NCBI RefSeq assembly: GCF_910592395.1
Contig: NC_088310.1
Location: 27,299,491-27,363,490, forward strand
Direction of reading: 5' to 3'
From: Lineus longissimus
Lineage: Eukaryota > Nemertea > Pilidiophora > Heteronemertea > Lineidae
Length of the DNA: 64,000 nucleotides
Positions 12,779 to 22,811 of the stretch are shown one piece after another. The notes beneath the pieces are model-generated. The model worked only from the letters and a program-made list of their open reading frames with translations, searched no databases and was not told the origin of the DNA. The translations under genes were made by a program, and so were the position numbers. Numbering within the stretch: position 1 is the first letter of the stretch; each line of letters begins with the position of its first letter.

Positions 12779-15486
12779 GTCCTATGGCAAGCGAGTCAAC
12801 TCTTCTTTCAGCGCAGTATCTGGTAGCAGCCTACTCTTATGAGTCCTATGGCAAGCGAGTCAACTCTTCTTTCAGCGTAGTATCTGGCCGGGAGCAGGCA
12901 TACAGCCTACTCTTATGAGTCCCATGGCAAGCGAGTCAACTCTTCTTTCAGTACAGTATCTGGCCGGGAGCAGGCATACAGCCTACTCTTATGAGTCCTA
13001 TGGCAAGCGAGTCAACTCTTCTTTCAGCTCAGTATCTGGGAGCAGGCATACAGCCTACTCTTATGTGTCCTATGGCAAGCGAGTCAACTCTTCTTTCAGT
13101 GCAGTATCTGGTAGCAGGCATACAGCCTACTCTTATGAGTCCTATGGCAAGCGAGTCAACTCTTCTTTCAGCGCAGTATCTGGGAGCAGGCATACAGCCT
13201 ACTCTTATGAGTCCTATGGCAAGCGAGTCAACTCTTCTTTCAGCGTAGTATCTGGGAGCAGGCAGGCAGCCTACTCTTATGAGTCCTATGGCAAGCGAGT
13301 CAACTCTTCTTTCAGCTCAGTATCTGGGAGCAGGCATACAGCCTACTCTTATGAGTCCTATGGCAAGCGAGTCAGCTCTTCTTTCAGCACAGTATCTGGG
13401 AGCAGGCATACAGCCTACTCTTATGTGTCCTATGGCAAGCGAGTCAGCTCTTCTTTCAGCACAGTATCTGGGAGCAGGCATACAGCTTACTCTTATGTGT
13501 CCTATGGCAAGCGAGTCAGCTCTTCTTTCAGCACAGTATCTGGGAGCAGGCATACAGCCTACTCTTATGTGTCCTATGGCAAGCGAGTCAACTCTTCTTT
13601 CAGCGCAGTATCTGGCCGGGAGCAGGCATACAGCCTACTCTTATGAGTCCTATGGCAAGCGAGTCAGCTCTTCTTTCAGCACAGTATCTGGGAGCAGGCA
13701 TACAGCTTACTCTTATGTGTCCTATGGCAAGCGAGTCAGCTCTTCTTTCAGCACAGTACCTGGGAGCAGGCATACAGCCTACTCTTATGTGTCCTATGGC
13801 AAGCGAGTCAACTCTTCTTTCAGCGCAGTATCTGGCCGGGAGCAGGCATACAGCCTACTCTTATGAGTCCTATGGCAAGCGAGTCAACTCTTCTTTCAGC
13901 GTAGTATCTGGCCGGGAGCAGGCATACAGCCTACTCTTATGAGTCCCATGGCAAGCGAGTCAACTCTTCTTTCAGTACAGTATCTGGCCGGGAGCAGGCA
14001 TACAGCCTACTCTTATGAGTCCTATGGCAAGCGAGTCAACTCTTCTTTCAGCTCAGTATCTGGGAGCAGGCATACAGCCTACTCTTATGTGTCCTATGGC
14101 AAGCGAGTCAACTCTTCTTTCAGTGCAGTATCTGGTAGCAGGCATACAGCCTACTCTTATGAGTCCTATGGCAAGCGAGTCAACTCTTCTTTCAGCGCAG
14201 TATCTGGGAGCAGGCATACAGCCTACTCTTATGAGTCCTATGGCAAGCGAGTCAACTCTTCTTTCAGCGTAGTATCTGGGAGCAGGCAGGCAGCCTACTC
14301 TTATGAGTCCTATGGCAAGCGAGTCAACTCTTCTTTCAGCTCAGTATCTGGGAGCAGGCATACAGCCTACTCTTATGAGTCCTATGGCAAGCGAGTCAGC
14401 TCTTCTTTCAGCACAGTATCTGGGAGCAGGCATACAGCCTACTCTTATGTGTCCTATGGCAAGCGAGTCAGCTCTTCTTTCAGCACAGTATCTGGGAGCA
14501 GGCATACAGCTTACTCTTATGTGTCCTATGGCAAGCGAGTCAGCTCTTCTTTCAGCACAGTATCTGGGAGCAGGCATACAGCCTACTCTTATGTGTCCTA
14601 TGGCAAGCGAGTCAACTCTTCTTTCAGCGCAGTATCTGGCCGGGAGCAGGCATACAGCCTACTCTTATGAGTCCTATGGCAAGCGAGTCAGCTCTTCTTT
14701 CAGCACAGTACCTGGGAGCAGGCATACAGCCTACTCTTATGTGTCCTATGGCAAGCGAGTCAACTCTTCTTTCAGCGCAGTATCTGGCCGGGAGCAGGCA
14801 TACAGCCTACTCTTATGAGTCCTATGGCAAGCGAGTCAACTCTTCTTTCAGCTCAGTATCTGGCCGGGAGCAGGCATACAGCCTACTCTTATGTGTCCTA
14901 TGGCAAGCGAGTCAACTCTTCTTTCAGCTCAGTATCTGGGAGCAGGCATACAGCCTACTCTTATGTGTCCTATGGCAAGCGAGTCAACTCTTCTTTCAGC
15001 GCAGTATCAGGGAGCAGGCATACAGCCTACTCTTATGTGTCCGATGGCAAGCGAGTCAGCTCTTCTTTCAGCGCAGTATCTGGCCGGGAGCAGGCATACA
15101 GCCTACTCTTATGTGTCCTATGGCAAGCGAGTCAGCTCTTCTTTCAGCGCAGTATCAGGGAGCAGGCATACAGCCTACTCTTATGAGTCCTATGGCAAGC
15201 GAGTCAACTCTTCTTTCAGCGCAGTATCTGGGAGCAGGCATACATCCTACTCTTATGTGTCCTGTGGCAAGCGAGTCAACTCTTCTTTCAGCGCAGTATC
15301 TGGGAGCAGGCATACAGCCTACTCTTATGTGTCCTGTGGCAAGCGAGTCAACTCTTCTTTCAGCGCAGTATCTGGGAGCAGGCATACAGCCTACTCTTAT
15401 GTGTCCTGTGGCAAGCGAGTCAACTCTTCTTTCAGCGCAGTATCTGGGAGCAGGCATACAGCCTACTCTTATGTGTCCTATGGCAA
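12779..15486. repeat. 72/76-bp minisatellite, 2.7 kb, about 37 copies
   Basis: Unit of 72 bp starting TCCTATGGCAAGCGAGTCAA and including CTCTTCTTTCAGC, GTATCTGGGAGCAGGCATAC and GCCTACTCTTATG. Some units carry a 4-bp CCGG insertion (CTGGCCGGGAGC) and are 76 bp. Because 72 is a multiple of three and the unit lacks stops in several frames, long repeated open frames (up to 275 codons) appear on both strands, but each 76-bp unit shifts the plus-strand frame and ends it. I regard it as non-coding. It lies within the myosin intron. Copies from 12841 recur unchanged 1,024 bp further on. Confidence 0.96.
13865..14888. repeat. Recent 1,024-bp tandem duplication inside the minisatellite
   Basis: The order of variant units from 12841 (CGTAGTATCTGG, then ATGAGTCCCATGG, then GGCAGGCAGCC and so on) repeats exactly from 13865, an offset of 1,024 bp. 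The match continues through at least position 13690/14714, after which the second copy lacks one 72-bp unit. The shared series of private variants shows a block duplication rather than independent unit expansion. Confidence 0.9.
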
Positions 15487-16763
15487 GGCATTAAACCCTA
15501 TCAGTTTTACCATTTAGATTTAAAGCCTAACATCAAACAAGCAAACTACCAATATGCACAAGAGAGTGCTATAATCTGATATACCTGATTTTATTGGGAA
15601 ATGAAATCTATTAATAACACATCAAATAAGTTGATGAAAATGAGTTCAAAATGAGATCTGCAAATAGCTATCCTTTGGTTGAAATAAAATCATCAGAGAT
15701 GTTCACCACTTAAACCTCAATCCCACAGAATCAAAGACTAATGTACAATCTACAATGATTGTACGAAAATTCTTAGTCTCCTTACATTAAAACTTCTGTA
15801 TAGCTCCTTGTCGATTTCGTTCGACTAACTTGGCTGAACTGATTCTACATGTGCACATGCATTTGTGAAAGAATACACAGACAATTTTATTCACCAAGAA
15901 CAAGGTTTACAATTATATCCTTGATGTTAAAACACTTCACCAATACCAAGGAATTGGTCTTTTATATGTTATGGTTGGAAGCAGTAAATGATGTCAAAAG
16001 CACCATTTACAGATTGGTAGGTTCAGAGCGGCGGGAGTAAGCAATATTATTCTCTTACTTAAATAACGACAGTCTGCTAGTCTGTTCTGGTACCTGAAGG
16101 CTAAAAAATATTTTTGATATCCCTATTTTTCAGTTCAGTTAATTCTAATCAATTTTTTTAATAAAAAATGCCCGCATTGAATTGAATCAATACTTGAGGT
16201 CTTTTTGGAAATGAGCGAATTTTAAGAAGGTGTCCGGAAACCGTTATTGAGATAAGTTATGAAAAGTTCTCGTGATACTTAAGGCTGTTATGATATAAGA
16301 CTAATAAACTATCCAACATGAGAATAATAATTTTTGATTGGTCATGTTGGTGAGAAGTAAAGATCCCATTGCTAGAACACTTTGAGAATGAGACAACTTG
16401 ATATGCTCTATCCATCTGATGTTTAAATTCATTGCACTCTGGATAAGGGGTAAACATGATATCGTGAACACCATTTAGCAATTAAAGGCAATGTGACGAA
16501 TTAGCATTCTGGATGGAATAAAAAAGACCTTCTTGGAATAAAAATTAACCCTCATTTTCAAGTCTGAATCTAAAGACTTAGGAATAGTAAGAGGGAATTT
16601 CTGTTAACTAGTCATCACCTAGTAAGAGTAAAGTGCAATTACAAAAAACCAAATGGAAAAGGACCGACCTCTTCACTAATACATGTTTAACCACAGCATT
16701 TTTAAAGAAGGATAAGTACATGTACACCAAAGGGAGGATCAGGCACATCAACAGACAGAGCTG

Positions 16764-17107
16764 TTTAAAGGGAACTGGAACCACCGAGCGATTTATTCAA
16801 CTTTTCGACTTTCACCGCCCGAGAAAGTCAAACTTCCAACTTCCTATTCGAGTTCAGATTTGTAGCTCCGCCCCCAGTGCCCGAGCATGCGCAGTTCAAT
16901 TTGTTATTATTGAGAATCATGTGAGAATTACGTGAGTCATGCGATCTTTCATTCATGAGTTTTCGTAGTAAATTCCATAGTAGTGACGTCACTCAATGAT
17001 TGACAGCTAGGCGCCATGTTTCATTCATGCCTCGTTCTGATCACCCGATACGCGGGAAATGAAAACGAGGTCATACGAACTGGCTTGGCGGTTTCAGTTC
17101 CCTTTAA
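16764..17107 (+). mobile_element. MITE copy 1 (TTAA-ended, ~344 bp)
   Basis: Starts TTTAAAGGGAACTGGAACC and ends GGTTTCAGTTCCCTTTAA, giving terminal inverted repeats of about 15-20 bp bounded by TTAA. The TTAA edges recall piggyBac-type insertion, but the tips are not canonical. It has no transposase and carries a full TGACGTCA (16984-16991) and GCATGCGCA (16885-16893). A second copy of about 344 bp lies at 29811-30154 in opposite orientation with only scattered differences. Confidence 0.85.
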
Positions 17108-17273
17108 CACAGAATATAAGGAACAATGGGTATTCATAAACAAGTGTTAGTCACCAATAAACAGCAGCCCTAGTTTGGCTTCCGAAGATGCGTCTGTATG
17201 AGACATACAGATGTAGCTGTTCTTTGCTGACTGTCTTGTGACAACATTGCACTTTAAAGACAGCCTCAGACAA

Positions 17274-17393
17274 TGGGTGATATGAATAAAGATTAGCAAA
17301 TGCTTTTACTTCAGTTTTGTACAGAAAGGCCTAGTGTAAATGTACATGGCGTTTTAGATAAAAGCATTTGCTAGTCTTTATTCATATCACCCA
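17274..17393. mobile_element. Short hairpin element, ~120 bp
   Basis: Arms 17274-17308 and 17359-17393 are reverse complements with one mismatch (TGGGTGATATGAATAAAGA inward to AAATGCTTTTA), separated by 50 bp. Small MITE-like foldback; no target duplication is clear. Confidence 0.7.
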
Positions 17394-18925
17394 ATGGCTA
17401 TAGCTATGATATGAAGAGGCTTTCAATATCAATGAGCTTCAAGACTATATGCATTCACAAAGCCTATTTATGATACCAGCATCTCCCGGCATTCAGCACA
17501 ACAAGACAGATACATCAATATGTATTTTCAGGCAGTGAATTAGCATGATCAGCTTTTTGTAAACAATGTCCCCCCAATCAAGAGTATAGATCTAAAGTGT
17601 GTCAAATCATTTCACCACCAATTAGTCCTTTCACCGAAATTCTATCAGGAAGTCCACCTAACTCTTATTTACACACATGATCATGATTTTGCGAACATGA
17701 CCATGGAGTGCTCTGTAGGCGACTACCCTAAGAAATGATTGCTATAATTAGTCGCGCTATCTTGATGAATATTACCCTGGTTACTTGCATCAAAGAAGGA
17801 GGTCGTTCGAGTCAAAGAGACATAATTATACCAACACAGGATCCAGACATCAAAGTATGAAAGGTGATGGGGACGAGGAGTTGCATTTTTACATTGGGTA
17901 GGTATTGCTTCCTTTGATCTAAGTTACATTTTAGTGAACAACGTTTTATTCCTGATATCGATGCAAGTTCAACTGGTTTCAGTCAAAATTTGATGCAAGT
18001 TGAACCAATATCACTCAAAGGAAATGTCCTGCCTGAAGACTGCATATCAACATCCCTTTTGAATTGTTCAATTGGTTCCGATTTAGTTTGTCAAGAGTTA
18101 TCGAACAGATTCCATCCCACATCAATGGAATGTGGATGTTTTGTGAGGCGTACTACTGACGCCTATTTATAGACTAGACGAGATGAAACTGGAGGCCGTA
18201 ATCACATGCGTGAGCTGTGACTAGTCTCACCCAATATCGATTAGTCTCAATCAATGATTCCTGATCAGTGATTCTGATTTGGCAGCCAATTTTGGAACCG
18301 TTATAGACATTTCCAGTTTATTAAGCATTCGGGGATGAAAGAGGAAAGTGAGAGGAACCGGATTGTCTTTGGTAGAAATCCATGGCCTTTCATGCTATCA
18401 AGAAGAGTGGGAGTAAATGATAATTACCTGTGTACATACAACCTGCATGCATCACTTAGATGATGAAGGACGAAAAGATGTCTCGAACAAGCCAAACTTG
18501 TATCAACACAGCAGAAAAAGAAAACATTTCAGTGGCCGAAACTCTTGTGACCACTAAGCTGCCGTATCAACCCATTTCCTAATACAATGTAATATGTCTC
18601 CACTCCCGACTTTTGCGCATATCTGATGAGCTTGCCACATGCATCGTGTGTAAAGATCTTAGCATGAATTAATGAAGATTTATCAATTCTTGATCTCACC
18701 TGTCAGAATCTGATGACGGCAATGTTATTCAACCTCTATATATCACAAGAAATACACAACACATATCAAAGAGTTGCTTTAGACACTGTCTTATGTTTTA
18801 AGAATGGTGACACAGATGTATGAATATTAAAAAAAAGCCTACCCGACCAGTAGCTTGATGTTGTAATATTTTTGGCAAGCTCGAATCGGTATGACGTTTT
18901 TTCTAATGGAGACGATAATGGAGAC

Positions 18926-19220
18926 GAAATTTTTTCAAGGTAAGGGGTAGGCTTAACAAAATAAAATTCTGAAAAATTTTCAAAGAAAAAAAGTTTTGGG
19001 ACTGACGATTTTGGTTCATTTTGAGAAGAAAAAAAATGAAAAAAATATTTGGACTTAGAAAAAATTTTCTTAGAAAATCTTTCATAAGTTCAAAATTTTG
19101 AAAAATTTTCACAGTCAAAAAAGTTTTGGGACTGATGATTTTGGTTCATTCTGAGCAGAAAAATAAAAGGTGAAAAAAAAATTTGGACTTCGAAATTTTT
19201 CAAGGTTAGGGGTAGGGTTT
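18926..19220. repeat. Direct duplication of an A/T-rich dispersed repeat
   Basis: Two copies about 130 bp apart share GTTTTGGGACTGA, GATTTTGGTTCATT and TTTGGACTT, between flanking CAAGGTAAGGGGTAGG and CAAGGTTAGGGGTAGG segments. A third diverged copy is at 33652-33800. The lysine/phenylalanine-rich open frame across it is compositional. Confidence 0.75.
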
Positions 19221-19266
19221 AGCAGAAAAAAACACAGAGACAAATGGAATAAATGAATTCACTTAC

Positions 19267-19459
19267 CAAAACTACACTCTGTACAGCTTGTGAATAAAGT
19301 AAGTGATATTCCACTGGGTCATTACAGACATCCTTTATATGCTTGAATACACGCTTACGGAAGAAAAATTTAGCATCACCTCCCCCTAGTGCGTGGTCAT
19401 AACCACTCTTCTTCGAGACTGTCTGATATTTGGTGAGCTGGGTAGATGAGCGGTTTTCA
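19267..19459 (-). CDS. Myosin exon: FERM F2 lobe, first part
   Basis: One base plus 64 codons. An N-terminal loop rich in S, K and G (insert up to GYDHALGGGDA) precedes KFFFRKRVFKHIKDVCNDP, the F-x-F-R-K-R-x-F motif that marks the start of the acyl-CoA-binding-protein-like F2 lobe. It continues with VEYHLLYSQAVQSVVL. The F-R-K-R-x-F and L-L-Y-x-Q-A motifs are characteristic of MyTH4-FERM tails. Acceptor TTCTTCTCTTCTCCAG, donor GTTTTG|GTAAGT. The next exon is 15.1 kb away. Confidence 0.94.
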
Positions 19460-20400
19460 CTGGAGAAGAGAAGAAACTATAGATATTTTGAAAACAACAA
19501 TCGGCATACCTTGGTACTTTGAATAGATATTCCACCAAATCACATCACCGACCAAGGCATCGACAAAGGTATCAATGTGTCCGACAACCTTACTTGCACC
19601 TATTAACAGCTCGGACGCACTCTCTAATCTTTCTCGTTCAACCTCAACCCTACCGAGCAGCACAATCGTTTGAAATACCAAGAAAAACCCACACAACGAA
19701 TTTAAAGTTTACCATCCATTCTGTAGCTGTCATAACCACAACCCAAACCTAATATTAATTCCATGAAATTTCTTCTCCAATCAGACCTTTGACCTTCAAG
19801 AGCCGAAAAATCAATTCCATATCAAAAGATTATCTGTTGGGAATCAATTTTCAGTTTTCAAAACTTTGATTTTTTTGCAGCGAAGACATTTTGCGATTGA
19901 TATGGTGGTAATGAGATGAGATGCCTTGGTTCAAATGATTTCTTGAAGTCTGCTGAGAATAATTCATTCATTTCATGAAGTGTGCATCAAGCATCATCTT
20001 AATTGAAGAGTTTGGTTGAGCAGTATAAACAGTCGATTAATCTTTGACAAGCATAGTCTTTCCCATGGAGAAAATGGATGAAAAAATACTGGTGATGGCT
20101 TCGAGACAATTCTGCAGCCACTAAAAATAAACAAACTCGAAGTTAATCTATCTGTAAACAAGGCTGTTTGCCTCGAAATGAAAAAAACACTGTTGGAAAC
20201 AAAATATCGATTTAGTTTCATGGAAAACAAACTGCATGCTGCAGATCAAACAACTGATGGAAATTGTCCTCAGATATTTCGCTGGGCCAAAACAATTTAT
20301 CTAATTCTACTTTGTACCAGGAATGCCGAGGCCAAACATATCAAAACTATCCTTTCTATTCCTTTTCCCTATTCATATGAAGAACATCAAGTTCACTTAC
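19460..20400 (-). other. 941-bp myosin intron
   Basis: Runs from donor GTAAGT at 20400 to acceptor CAG at 19460. I see no repeat or gene in it. An acceptor-like TTTATTTTTAG near 20119-20129 precedes a short open segment that has no FERM-like motif. Confidence 0.8.
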
Positions 20401-20471
20401 AGTTCCCACTGAGACATAACATCAGCAAGAAATTCAAATCCTCGCAAATACCGTTCCCGATCTGGCGTCAC
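20401..20471 (-). CDS. Myosin exon: FERM F1-F2 junction
   Basis: Small exon of 23 codons plus two bases: VTPDRERYLRGFEFLADVMS then QWE. It matches the R-Y/F-L-R-x-x-x-x-L-x-D-V-x-x-x-W-E segment that links lobes F1 and F2. Acceptor TCTTTCGCAG, donor GAACT|GTAAGT. The phase-2 end is matched by a single leading base in the next exon. Confidence 0.9.
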
Positions 20472-20839
20472 CTGCGAAAGACGGAAAATGGATAGATGTA
20501 GCAAAAAATTTCAAAGAACGCAATGTAATCTGCATGTTGATCCAGAAACTCTACTCAATCTGAGGAAGAGTAAACCCAGAATTTGATATCACATTTTCCT
20601 CCCAGAGACCCAGAAAGCACATCATATCCTGTCTTCTGGTGACTAGGAAGAATTTGTAGTGTTGGCCATTTCAAAAACTATGGCCATGCTACTGAGAACA
20701 CCTTACAAGGTTAGCCAAGGTGTATCTCTTTAACCTATTATCTAACGATTAGATTTCCACACACTTATGATCCACATTGACATGCCCAGCAAGCATTAAA
20801 CAATAAGAGTGTATCTTCTTCATTGTACTATGCACCTAC
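20472..20839 (-). other. 368-bp myosin intron
   Basis: Lies between the FERM F1 exon and the F1-F2 junction exon. Nothing else seen. Confidence 0.85.
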
Positions 20840-20998
20840 CTCATAGAGCGCCCATCCTTCCAGACTTTGCAGTCCGATCTTCTCAGCCATTCTATCTAAC
20901 ACTTCTGTCACAGTATCGCAGGGTTGGAAGCCCAAAGCCTTGGTTTTACCATCCAAGAAGTATATTCGACAAACTATTGGTGATAGATTCCTGATAGC
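20840..20998 (-). CDS. Myosin exon: FERM F1 lobe
   Basis: 53 codons, phase 0 to 0. AIRNLSPIVCRIYFLDGKTK gives the first beta strands of the ubiquitin-like F1 lobe; DTVTEVLDRMAEKIGL is its long helix and WALYE the strand before F2. The exon follows the MyTH4 end directly, as in all MyTH4-FERM tails. Acceptor CATTTTCAG, donor TATGAG|GTAGGT. The plus-strand open frame overlapping it is antisense shadow. Confidence 0.93.
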
Positions 20999-21120
20999 CT
21001 GAAAATGTTGAAATGTCTTTCATGTCTTCAATAGAATGACAACCTTGCTCAGTAGGGGCTTCAAAGAAGCAGATTTCGATGCAGTATTGCAGTTTTAGGA
21101 ATGAGGACTTGGCCACTTAC

Positions 21121-21252
21121 ATTTATCTCCATGGTGGATGGATGCATTCTCCTGGGCATGACCCGGGTCACCTTGAGGTGTGTCACACAGAAACTGGCAT
21201 ATTTGCCTATCACTTCGTCTTCTGTGTTCTTTTTGAGGTATCCCATGAGGTA
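21121..21252 (-). CDS. Myosin exon: end of MyTH4
   Basis: 44 codons, phase 0 to 0, beginning YLMGYLKKNTEDEVIGKYAS and ending PRRMHPSTMEIN. It corresponds to the last MyTH4 helices (K-Y-L-x-x-F/Y-L) and the R-x-x-P-S/T-x-x-E-I segment that bridges MyTH4 to the FERM F1 lobe. Acceptor GATTATGTTTCAG, donor AAAT|GTAAGT. It is only 122 bp from the following exon. Confidence 0.95.
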
Positions 21253-21516
21253 CTGAAACATAATCAAACCAGGCTTAAAACAGTATTACGAAAAACATTA
21301 CAAAGGAAAACTTCTGTGTACATAAACCATAATGATGCAAACTGAAGTGGTATACACTGCATCCCAAGAACAGCGCCCGAAGAAAAGGATGGAGGATAGT
21401 TCAAATAGACTACTTTCACATCCAATGTACTCGAACTCCTACACAAATCTCAATTTGTTGAAATCACTCTTCTTACAAGGGAAAATTCTCAATTATAAGT
21501 CTAGCCCTTATTCCTA

Positions 21517-22056
21517 CGGTGGCTGGGAAAGGACATCGAAAAAAAGGAACGACTTATTATGTCGGGGGGACTACTTATTATCTCGGGGAGACGACTTAGT
21601 AAGTCGGGGGGGACGACTTATGAAAAAAAAAAAAAAAAAAATTCATTTTCATTAAGTCGGGGGGGACGACTTATGAAGTCGGGGGGGACGACTTATGAAA
21701 GCAAGGGCGAGGCCTTAATAATAATATTGCCTTACTGCCTTTTTCATGAATCAATTTTGAGCATTATGTTTACAATGTAGTTGACAATAATTATAGTGAG
21801 AGAGATGAGACAGTCACAGCCAGGCCTCGCCCTCACTTTCATAAGTCGTCCCCCCCGACTTAATAAGTTGTCCCCCAGAGAAAATAAGTCGTTCCCCCAA
21901 CTTAATAAGTCGTCCCCCCGACATAATGAAAATGAAATTTTTTTTTTTTTTTTTTTTTTTCGTAAGTCGTCCCCCGACTTACTAAAGTCGTCCCCCTGAG
22001 ATAATAAGTCGTCCCGCCGAGAATTTTTTTTTTTCGATGTCCTTTCCCAGCTGCCG
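21517..22056. mobile_element. 540-bp foldback element filling most of an intron
   Basis: The ends are inverted repeats: CGGTGGCTGGGAAAGGACAT at 21517 and the complement of CGGCAGCTGGGAAAGGACAT ending at 22056, each flanked by TA (possible TA target duplication). Arms of about 200-235 bp consist of repeated short modules of type AAGTCGTCCCCCCGACTTA, themselves near-palindromic, interrupted by poly-A (left) or poly-T (right) tracts. The centre is an AT-rich loop flanked by GGGCGAGGCC and GGCCTCGCCC. It occupies 540 of the 862 bases of the intron between two MyTH4 exons and stops 58 bp before the exon at 22115. No coding potential. Confidence 0.9.
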
Positions 22057-22114
22057 TATATTCCAGCAAAATGTATTTCATCTATTTCTTAACTAAAACA
22101 GCATAATTACAAAC

Positions 22115-22339
22115 CTTGGCTAAGGTCTTGCTTGGAGAAAATGAAACAGAACAAAGACACATGACATGCCACGCCTTAATGAGGCCATCTTTACTCGGAT
22201 TATCGTTTGTCTGTCGGATGATCTGACAGTAAATCTCATCTCTCAATTCTGGCCGCTCGATTCCATAAGCCACAATACTCTGCACAGTCAAGTTGATGAA
22301 GTCGGTCTTTACTTCTCCTCTGATGTACTTACACAAATC
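22115..22339 (-). CDS. Myosin exon: MyTH4 core
   Basis: 75 codons, phase 0 to 0. It contains the most diagnostic MyTH4 signature: RPELRDEIYCQIIRQTNDNP (E-L-R-D-E-I-Y-C-Q-I, then the N-P turn), followed by KAWHVMCLCSVSFSPSKTL, matching the G/A-W-x-x-x-x-L-x-x-x-x-F-x-P-S pattern. In the family this helical domain binds microtubules and partners together with the FERM domain. Acceptor CGCTTTTTTCAG, donor GCCAAG|GTTTGT. Only 58 bp separate its donor from a 540-bp foldback element in the next intron. Confidence 0.97.
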
Positions 22340-22697
22340 CTGAAAAAAGCGGAAAAGAGCTGTCGATATGATCTTTACCTTCCTTCCATAAGAAGGATCT
22401 GCATTTCAAGTCTGGATATAAGGATCATCTGTATCTTTCCCAAAAAACACAAAGGTCAATCAAACGTTACTTTTACACCTACAGATTGGGTACGGTCATT
22501 TCTTCTATCCAAAAAATGGTCAAATGACTGAAGGGTCGGGGATAGGAAAATGTGCTAAATATCAATACTGTCACTCGACCTGTTGCAAGGCCATCTCTGA
22601 TCAGCAGCAGCTACTACACATTGTCCACAATCCACATTGTACTGGAAGTCTTGCCTTTATCTCAGTAGATGGATTTGAATTGAATACAGTCACAAAC
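22340..22697 (-). other. 358-bp myosin intron
   Basis: Lies between the second MyTH4 segment and the MyTH4 core exon. No feature seen. Confidence 0.85.
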
Positions 22698-22811
22698 CTT
22701 GAAAATATTGCACGCAATATTGACGTTCTCTGGATCATGGAGATGGATGTGAGAAGTGTAGATAGCACCACCTTTGCAGTACTTGATGAGGTCGGCCTTT
22801 GACACCAGTTC
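22698..22811 (-). CDS. Myosin exon: MyTH4 domain, second segment
   Basis: 38 codons, phase 0 to 0, including SKADLIKYCKGGAIYTSHIH and DPENVNIACNIFK. This matches the MyTH4 region where a M/L-I-x-Y/F-S/C motif precedes P/TSL-type residues and an A-x-x-x-F-K helix. Acceptor TTCTATTCCCTCAG, donor TTCAAG|GTTTGT (weaker donor). It sits 1.8 kb downstream of the previous exon and 358 bp before the next. Confidence 0.92.

Larger units (their letters stand above)
4123..19266 (-). other. 15.1-kb intron within FERM F2
   Basis: Bounded by the donor at 19266 and acceptor at 4123. From 4123 to about 8700 I see no feature other than AT-rich unique-looking DNA. From 8.7 to 19.2 kb it holds the repeats listed separately. 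It interrupts the sequence between LLYSQAVQSVVL and LDEYAVPEK of one folded lobe. Confidence 0.85.

Noticed and set aside
12915-15517. Repetitive open frames of 85-275 codons, on both strands
   Set aside because: They are the stop-poor frames of the 72-bp minisatellite; each ends at a frame-shifting 76-bp unit, there is no flanking gene structure, and two are exact 1,024-bp duplicates.
18903-19118. Lysine/phenylalanine-rich minus-strand frame
   Set aside because: It lies across a duplicated A/T-rich repeat and reflects base composition.
20000-20130. Acceptor-like TTTATTTTTAG with an open minus frame between two FERM exons
   Set aside because: The frame joins directly from 20401 to 19459 without it, there is no donor, and the peptide is not FERM-like.
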